A stretch of DNA of 64,000 nucleotides from Kitasatospora paranensis (lineage in GTDB: Bacteria > Actinomycetota > Actinomycetes > Streptomycetales > Streptomycetaceae), in contig NZ_BAABKV010000001.1 in NCBI RefSeq assembly GCF_039544005.1, forward strand, positions 3,472,001-3,536,000. Direction: 5' to 3'. The notes beneath the pieces were generated by a model that was not told where the DNA came from, searched no databases, and saw only the letters and a program-made list of their open reading frames with translations. The position numbers and the translations under genes are program-made. Below, piece by piece: positions 59,636 to 64,000 of the stretch. Position 1 is the stretch's first letter. Each line of letters opens with the position of its first letter.

Positions 59636-59730
59636 CCGAGCATTCTCCCCGGCCGGGCGTGACTCGTTCGAGTGAGGGCGAACCGTTTCCCCCGCCCGCA
59701 GCCGCCCCCGCGCTGTCCAGAATCCGCGCC

Positions 59731-60590
59731 ATGACCAACGAATGGGACCTCGCCGGCACCCTGCCCGCGCAGGCGGCGGCGGAATCCGAACCGGCCGGGT
59801 ACGGCGACCTGCTGCGGGACGTGAAGGCCGAGATCACCTCGGCGCACGTCCGGGTGCACCGGGTGGTGAACACCGAACTGATCACGCACTACTGGCGGAT
59901 CGGCCGGATCATCCTGGAACGCCCCACCAGGGACTTCTACGCCCGGCAGGCCGTGCAGCACGGCTGGTCGCGCAACGTGCCGGTACACCGCATCGAGACC
60001 GGCCTGCACCTGCGGCAGGGCACGGCGCTGCACAACTTCGACGCGACCGTGCCGGACGGCTCCGAGCTGCTGCGCGACCTCGTCCGGGATCCGTACCTGC
60101 TGGACTTCACCCGGCTCGGCGACGGCCACTCCGAGCAGGATCTGGAGTCCGCCCTGGTCGCGCACGTGGTGCGCTTCCTGCAGGAGCTGGGCGTGGGCTT
60201 CGCCTTCGTGGGCCGGCAGACCCGCTCAAGGTCGGCGCGCAGGAGTTCCGGAGCGACCTGCTCTTCTACCGTCTGCGGCTGCACCGGTACGTGGTCGTGG
60301 AGCTGAAGATCGGCCGGGCCGAGCCCGAGCACCTCGGCAAGCCGGGGTTCGACACGGCCGTGGTGGACGACAAGGTCCGTGATCCGCAGCGGGACGACGA
60401 GACCCTCGGGATCCTGATCGCCGCCCACCGCGACAAGGACGTCGTGCAGTACTCGCTGCGCGGCAGCAGCCGGCCGAGGGCGGTGACGACGTACAGCACG
60501 CTGCCCGCCGAGCTGCGGCCGCTGCCGCCGAGCCCGGAGCAGCTGGCCCGGGTGACGCACGAGGTCCTGGAGCGGCACGGCGCGGGCTGA
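59731..60590 (+). CDS. DUF1016 (PDDEXK) nuclease-like protein, internally shortened, frameshifted near 60222
   Basis: About 286 residues when repaired, start ATG 59731. The YhcG/DUF1016 N-terminal part begins LLRDVKAEITSAHVRVHRVVN and YWRIGRIILER, but then runs directly into DFYARQAVQHGWSRNVPVHRIETGLH. The roughly 75 residues that usually lie between are missing. The C-terminal nuclease domain has VGFAFVGRQ, then after the break FRSDLLFYRLRLHRYVVVELKIG, which keeps the catalytic Asp and ELK, and GILIAAHRDKDVVQYSLRG. Single-base loss near 60222 breaks the frame. Members are DNA-end-processing or restriction-linked nucleases. The shortening may impair it. Confidence 0.8.
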
Positions 60591-60605
60591 GAGCGGTCGG
60601 GTGGA

Positions 60606-60640
60606 CCCGGTTCCGGCCGCAGCGCACGGCCGGAACCGGG
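60606..60640 (+). terminator. Strong hairpin terminator
   Basis: CCCGGTTCCGGCC (60606-60618) pairs perfectly with GGCCGGAACCGGG (60628-60640), followed by CGCATTT. It lies 15 bases after the DUF1016 stop codon. Confidence 0.85.
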
Positions 60641-60684
60641 CGCATTTCGGTCCGGCATCGAAACCCGACCCCACTAGCGGATCG

Positions 60685-60696
60685 CTACGCGCGTAG
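60685..60696. promoter_or_regulatory. Palindrome CTACGCGCGTAG upstream of deoC
   Basis: Identical to the palindrome upstream of the purine nucleoside phosphorylase gene. It ends 13 bases before the GTG start of deoC and overlaps a TAGATAT -10-like box (60694-60700). A repressor bound there would block transcription directly. Confidence 0.7.
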
Positions 60697-60709
60697 ATAT
60701 GCTGGTCTG

Positions 60710-61701
60710 GTGACTATGTCCACTCTTGCAGCCAACGCCCCCAGCGCTGCGGGCGGCGGTCTCGCGGACGTCGCGGCGTCCGAGGCCTCGCTCCGCCGCT
60801 TCCTGCACGGCCTGCCCGGCGTCGACCAGGTCGGCCTGGAAGCCCGCGCCGCCACCCTCGGCACCCGTTCGATCAAGACCACGGCGAAGGCGTACGCCAT
60901 CGACCTGGCGATCTCGATGATCGACCTGACCACGCTGGAAGGCGCGGACACGGTCGGCAAGGTGCGCTCGCTGTGCACCAAGGGCCGCAACCCCGACCCG
61001 TCCGACCCGACCGCCCCCGGGTCGCGGCGATCTGCGTCTATCCGGACATGGTCGCCACCGCGAAGGACGCCCTGCGCGGCACGGACATCCAGGTCGCCTC
61101 GGTCGCCACGGCCTTCCCGGCCGGCCGGGTCGCGCTGCCGGTGAAGCTCGCCGACACCGCCGACGCGGTGGCCGCGGGCGCCGACGAGATCGACATGGTG
61201 ATCGACCGCGGCGCCTTCCTCTCCGGCCGCTACCTGGACGTCTTCCAGGAGATCACCGCCGTCAAGGAGGCCTGCAAGCGGGCCGACGGCACCTCCGCGC
61301 ACCTCAAGGTGATCTTCGAGACCGGCGAGCTGCAGACGTACGACAACGTCCGGCGCGTCTCCTGGTTGGCGATGCTGGCCGGCGCCGACTTCATCAAGAC
61401 CTCCACCGGCAAGGTCGCGGTCAACGCCACCCCGCCGGTGACGCTGCTGATGCTGGAGGCCGTCCGGGACTTCCGGGCCGCGACCGGCGTGCAGATCGGC
61501 GTGAAGCCGGCCGGTGGCATCAAGACCACCAAGGACGCCATGAAGTACCTGGTGATGGTCAACGAGACCCTGGGCGACGAATGGCTGTCCCCGCACTGGT
61601 TCCGCTTCGGCGCCTCCAGCCTGCTGAACGACCTGCTGATGCAGCGTCAGAAGCTGACCACCGGCCGGTACTCCGGTCCCGACTACGTGACGGTGGACTG
61701 A
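60710..61701 (+). CDS. deoC: Deoxyribose-phosphate aldolase (frameshifted near 61016)
   Basis: About 330 residues when repaired, start GTG 60710 (or ATG 60716), likely leaderless. The frame breaks near 61016 in a CCCCC run, and one added C restores DPTAPRVAAICVYPDM. Class I aldolase features: DEIDMVIDRGAFLSGRY, HLKVIFETGELQTYD, GADFIKTSTGK with the Schiff-base Lys, and GVKPAGGIKTTKDAM with the second Lys. It cleaves 2-deoxyribose-5-phosphate to glyceraldehyde-3-phosphate and acetaldehyde, after PNP and the phosphopentomutase. An aldehyde dehydrogenase gene follows five bases later. Confidence 0.92.
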
Positions 61702-61706
61702 GACAG

Positions 61707-63205
61707 ATGGCCAAGAACACCAGCAGGAAGACGGTCGAGCCCGTGACCGAGAAGCGCGGTCTGTTCGAGTACGCGCCCGCTCCCGAGTCCCCGCCGCCGC
61801 GGGCGACATCGCCACCTCCTACGGCCACTTCATCGGCGGCGAGTTCGTCGACTCCAGCGGCAGCGAGGCCCTGAAGACCGTCAACCCGGCGACCGAGCAG
61901 GTGCTGGCCGAGTTCGCGCAGGGCACCGAGGAGGACGTGGACCGGGCGGTCGCCGCGGCCCGCAAGGCGTTCGGCGACTGGTCGGCGCTGCCGGGCAGCG
62001 AGCGCGCCAAGTACCTGTTCCGGATCGCCCGGATCGTCCAGGAGCGCTCCCGCGAGCTGGCGGTGCTGGAGTCGATCGACAACGGCAAGCCGATCCGCGA
62101 GACCCGCGACTTCGACGTGCCGATGGTCGCCGCCTGGTTCTTCTACTACGCGGGCTGGGCGGACAAGCTCGACTACGCGGGCTTCGGCCCGAACCCGCGC
62201 CCGGTCGGGGTGGCCGCGCAGGTCATCCCGTGGAACTTCCCGCTGATGATGCTGGCGTGGAAGATCGCCCCGGCGCTGGCGGCCGGCAACACGGTCGTCC
62301 TCAAGCCGGCCGAGACCACCCCGCTGACCGCGCTGCGCTTCGCGGAGATCTGCCGCCAGGCCGGTCTGCCGAAGGGCGTCGTCAACATCGTCACCGGCGA
62401 CGGCCGCACCGGCGCCGCGCTGACCGCCCACCCGGGCGTCGACAAGGTGGCCTTCACCGGCTCCACCCCGGTCGGCCGCTCGATCGCCCGGCAGCTGGCG
62501 GGCACCCGCACCAAGCTGTCGCTGGAGCTGGGCGGCAAGGCCGCGAACATCGTCTTCGACGACGCGCCCATCGACCAGGCCGTCGAGGGCATCGTCAACG
62601 GCATCTTCTTCAACCAGGGCCACGTCTGCTGCGCGGGCAGCCGGCTGCTGATCCAGGAGTCGGTGCAGGACGAGTTCCTGGAGGCGCTCAAGCGCCGGAT
62701 GTCGACGCTGCGCATCGGCGACCCGCTGGACAAGAACACCGACATCGGCGCCATCAACTCCGCGGCGCAGCTGGCCCGGATCACCGAGCTGACCGACGCC
62801 GGCGAGGCCGAGGGCGCCGAGCGCTGGGCGCCGTCCTGCGACCTGCCGGGCGCCGGCTACTGGTTCCGGCCGACGCTGTTCACCGGTGTCAGCCAGGCGC
62901 ACCGGATCGCCCGCGAGGAGATCTTCGGGCCGGTGCTGTCGGTGCTGACCTTCCGCACCCCGGCCGAGGCGGTCGAGAAGGCCAACAACACCCCGTTCGG
63001 CCTCTCCGCCGGCATCTGGACGGAGAAGGGCTCGCGGATCCTCTGGACGGCGAGCCGGCTCAAGGCCGGTGTGGTCTGGGCCAACACCTTCAACAAGTTC
63101 GACCCGGCCTCGCCGTTCGGCGGCTTCAAGGAATCGGGATACGGCCGCGAGGGCGGCCGGCACGGACTGGAGCCCTACCTGAATGTCGAGGCCCGAGATG
63201 TCTGA
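61707..63205 (+). CDS. Aldehyde dehydrogenase (frameshifted near 61797)
   Basis: About 499 residues when repaired, start ATG 61707. The frame breaks near 61797, and one added base joins to GDIATSYGHFIGGEFVDSSG. All catalytic features of NAD-dependent ALDH are present: QVIPWNFPLMMLAWKIAPALAAGNTVVLKPAE (Asn and Lys) in pieces, AFTGSTPVG, LELGGKAANIVFDDA (Glu) and FNQGHVCCAGSRL with the catalytic Cys. The C-terminal oligomerisation part ends GGRHGLEPYLNVEARDV. Sitting directly after deoC, it likely oxidises the acetaldehyde produced there. Confidence 0.92.
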
Positions 63206-64000
63206 CACGACCGTGCGTCTTGACGTCCTCAAGACCTACAAGCTGTACGTCGGCGGGAAGTTCCCGCGGTCCGAGAGCGGGCGGGTGTACGAGGTGACGG
63301 ACTCCAAGGGCCAGTGGCTGGCCAACGCCCCGCTCGGCACCCGCAAGGACACCCGGGACGCCGTCGTGGCCGCGCGCGCCGCGGTCAAGGGCTGGTCGGG
63401 CACCACCGCGTACAACCGCGGCCAGGTGCTGTACCGGGTCGCGGAGATGCTGCAGGGCCGTCGCGAGCAGTTCACCGCCGAGGTGGCCACCGCCGAGGGC
63501 ATCGGCGCCAAGAAGGCCGCCGCGCTGGTGGACGCCGCGATCGACCGATGGGTCTGGTACGCGGGCTGGACGGACAAGTTCGCCCAGATCGCGGGCGGCG
63601 CCAACCCGGTCGCCGGGCCGTACTTCAACCTGTCCACCCCGGAGCCGACCGGCGTGGTCGGCGTGGTGGCACCGCAGGCCGGGCAGGGCTTCTCCTTCCT
63701 CGGCCTGGTGTCGGTGATCGCCCCGGCGATCGCCACCGGCAACACCGTGGTGGTCGCGGCCAGTGCCGACGCCCCGCTGCCCGCGCTGTCCCTGGGCGAG
63801 GTGCTGGCCACCTCCGACCTGCCGGGCGGCGTGGTCAACCTGATCTCCGGCCGCACGGCCGACATCGCCCCCACGCTGGCGTCCCACCAGGACGTCAACG
63901 GTCTCGACCTGACCGGCGCCGTCCACGCGGACGGCCCGGGCTCGGCCACCGCCCTGGAGGCGGCCGCCGCAGAGACCCTCAAGCGCGTCCTCCGCCCGGC
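63198..64000 (+). CDS. Aldehyde dehydrogenase-like protein, partial, with altered catalytic residues
   Basis: Starts at ATG 63198, overlapping the previous gene by eight bases, and runs off the right edge (267 residues seen). It is ALDH-like throughout (YKLYVGGKFPRSESGRVYEVTD, AVKGWSGTTAYNRGQVLYRVAEML, WVWYAGWTDKF). At the site of PWNFP it has APQAGQGF, and at the site of LKPAE it has VAASAD, so the catalytic Asn and the cofactor-binding Lys are missing. The catalytic Cys region lies beyond the window. It may be an inactive partner of the preceding ALDH. The operon is probably deoC, ALDH, this gene. Confidence 0.88.
   Translation, partial: MSDTTVRLDVLKTYKLYVGGKFPRSESGRVYEVTDSKGQWLANAPLGTRKDTRDAVVAARAAVKGWSGTTAYNRGQVLYRVAEMLQGRREQFTAEVATAEGIGAKKAAALVDAAIDRWVWYAGWTDKFAQIAGGANPVAGPYFNLSTPEPTGVVGVVAPQAGQGFSFLGLVSVIAPAIATGNTVVVAASADAPLPALSLGEVLATSDLPGGVVNLISGRTADIAPTLASHQDVNGLDLTGAVHADGPGSATALEAAAAETLKRVLRP

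Overview
The window is 64 kb of very GC-rich chromosomal DNA with strong third-position G/C bias, frequent GTG starts and several start codons that sit directly behind a -10-like hexamer. Gene content (several LytR-CpsA-Psr proteins, the PccB/PccE/AccA acyl-CoA carboxylase, HutU/HutI/HutF, a Rv1264-like adenylate cyclase) points to a streptomycete, Streptomyces or Kitasatospora. It reads as core chromosome: I see no insertion sequence, prophage, CRISPR array, rRNA or tRNA gene.

Layout. (a) 1-15.5 kb: a cell-envelope region with five LCP ligases (one cut by the left edge), a GT2 glycosyltransferase, a WbpD-like sugar N-acetyltransferase, a MacB-type ABC transporter, an FMN reductase preceded by a 25-codon leader peptide, a serine-acetyltransferase-like protein and an acyl-CoA dehydrogenase. 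(b) 15.7-25.8 kb: UDP-glucose dehydrogenase, CoA-binding protein, MerR/GyrI regulator, dipeptidase, purE-purK, GtrA protein, two-component system and a PTR2 peptide transporter. (c) 25.9-37.2 kb: histidine utilisation (hutI, hutF, an M20 hydrolase, hutU, an RpiR regulator and hutH), interrupted by a flavin monooxygenase/reductase pair and small membrane or zinc-ribbon proteins. (d) 37.4-50.1 kb: fdhD, a GAF-GGDEF protein, a class III adenylate cyclase, birA, the acyl-CoA carboxylase subunits pccB, pccE and accA, maf and several small or uncharacterised genes. (e) 50.2-64 kb: DeoR regulator, LpdA-type quinone reductase, a (deoxy)nucleoside catabolic set (purine nucleoside phosphorylase, PGM2-like phosphopentomutase, deoxyribose-phosphate aldolase, two aldehyde dehydrogenases), an ABC-2 exporter with TetR regulator, a SUKH-like protein and a shortened DUF1016 nuclease.

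How the genes work together. The envelope genes fit assembly and attachment of an anionic glycopolymer to peptidoglycan. The hut genes convert histidine to urocanate, imidazolonepropionate, formiminoglutamate and N-formylglutamate. No hutG is visible, and the M20 hydrolase inside the operon is the candidate for the last step. The nucleoside genes form a route from purine (deoxy)nucleosides to pentose-1-P, pentose-5-P and acetaldehyde. The first and last steps share an identical 12-bp palindrome, CTACGCGCGTAG, at their promoters, which looks like an undescribed local regulon. Biotin ligase and the biotin-dependent carboxylase are divergent around another palindrome.

Quality warning. I count 18 frame breaks in 16 otherwise well-conserved genes. 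Seventeen fit loss of a single base, many of them in G or C runs, and one fits loss of two bases. This looks like uncorrected sequencing or assembly error rather than gene decay, so these genes are annotated as single CDSs with the break noted.
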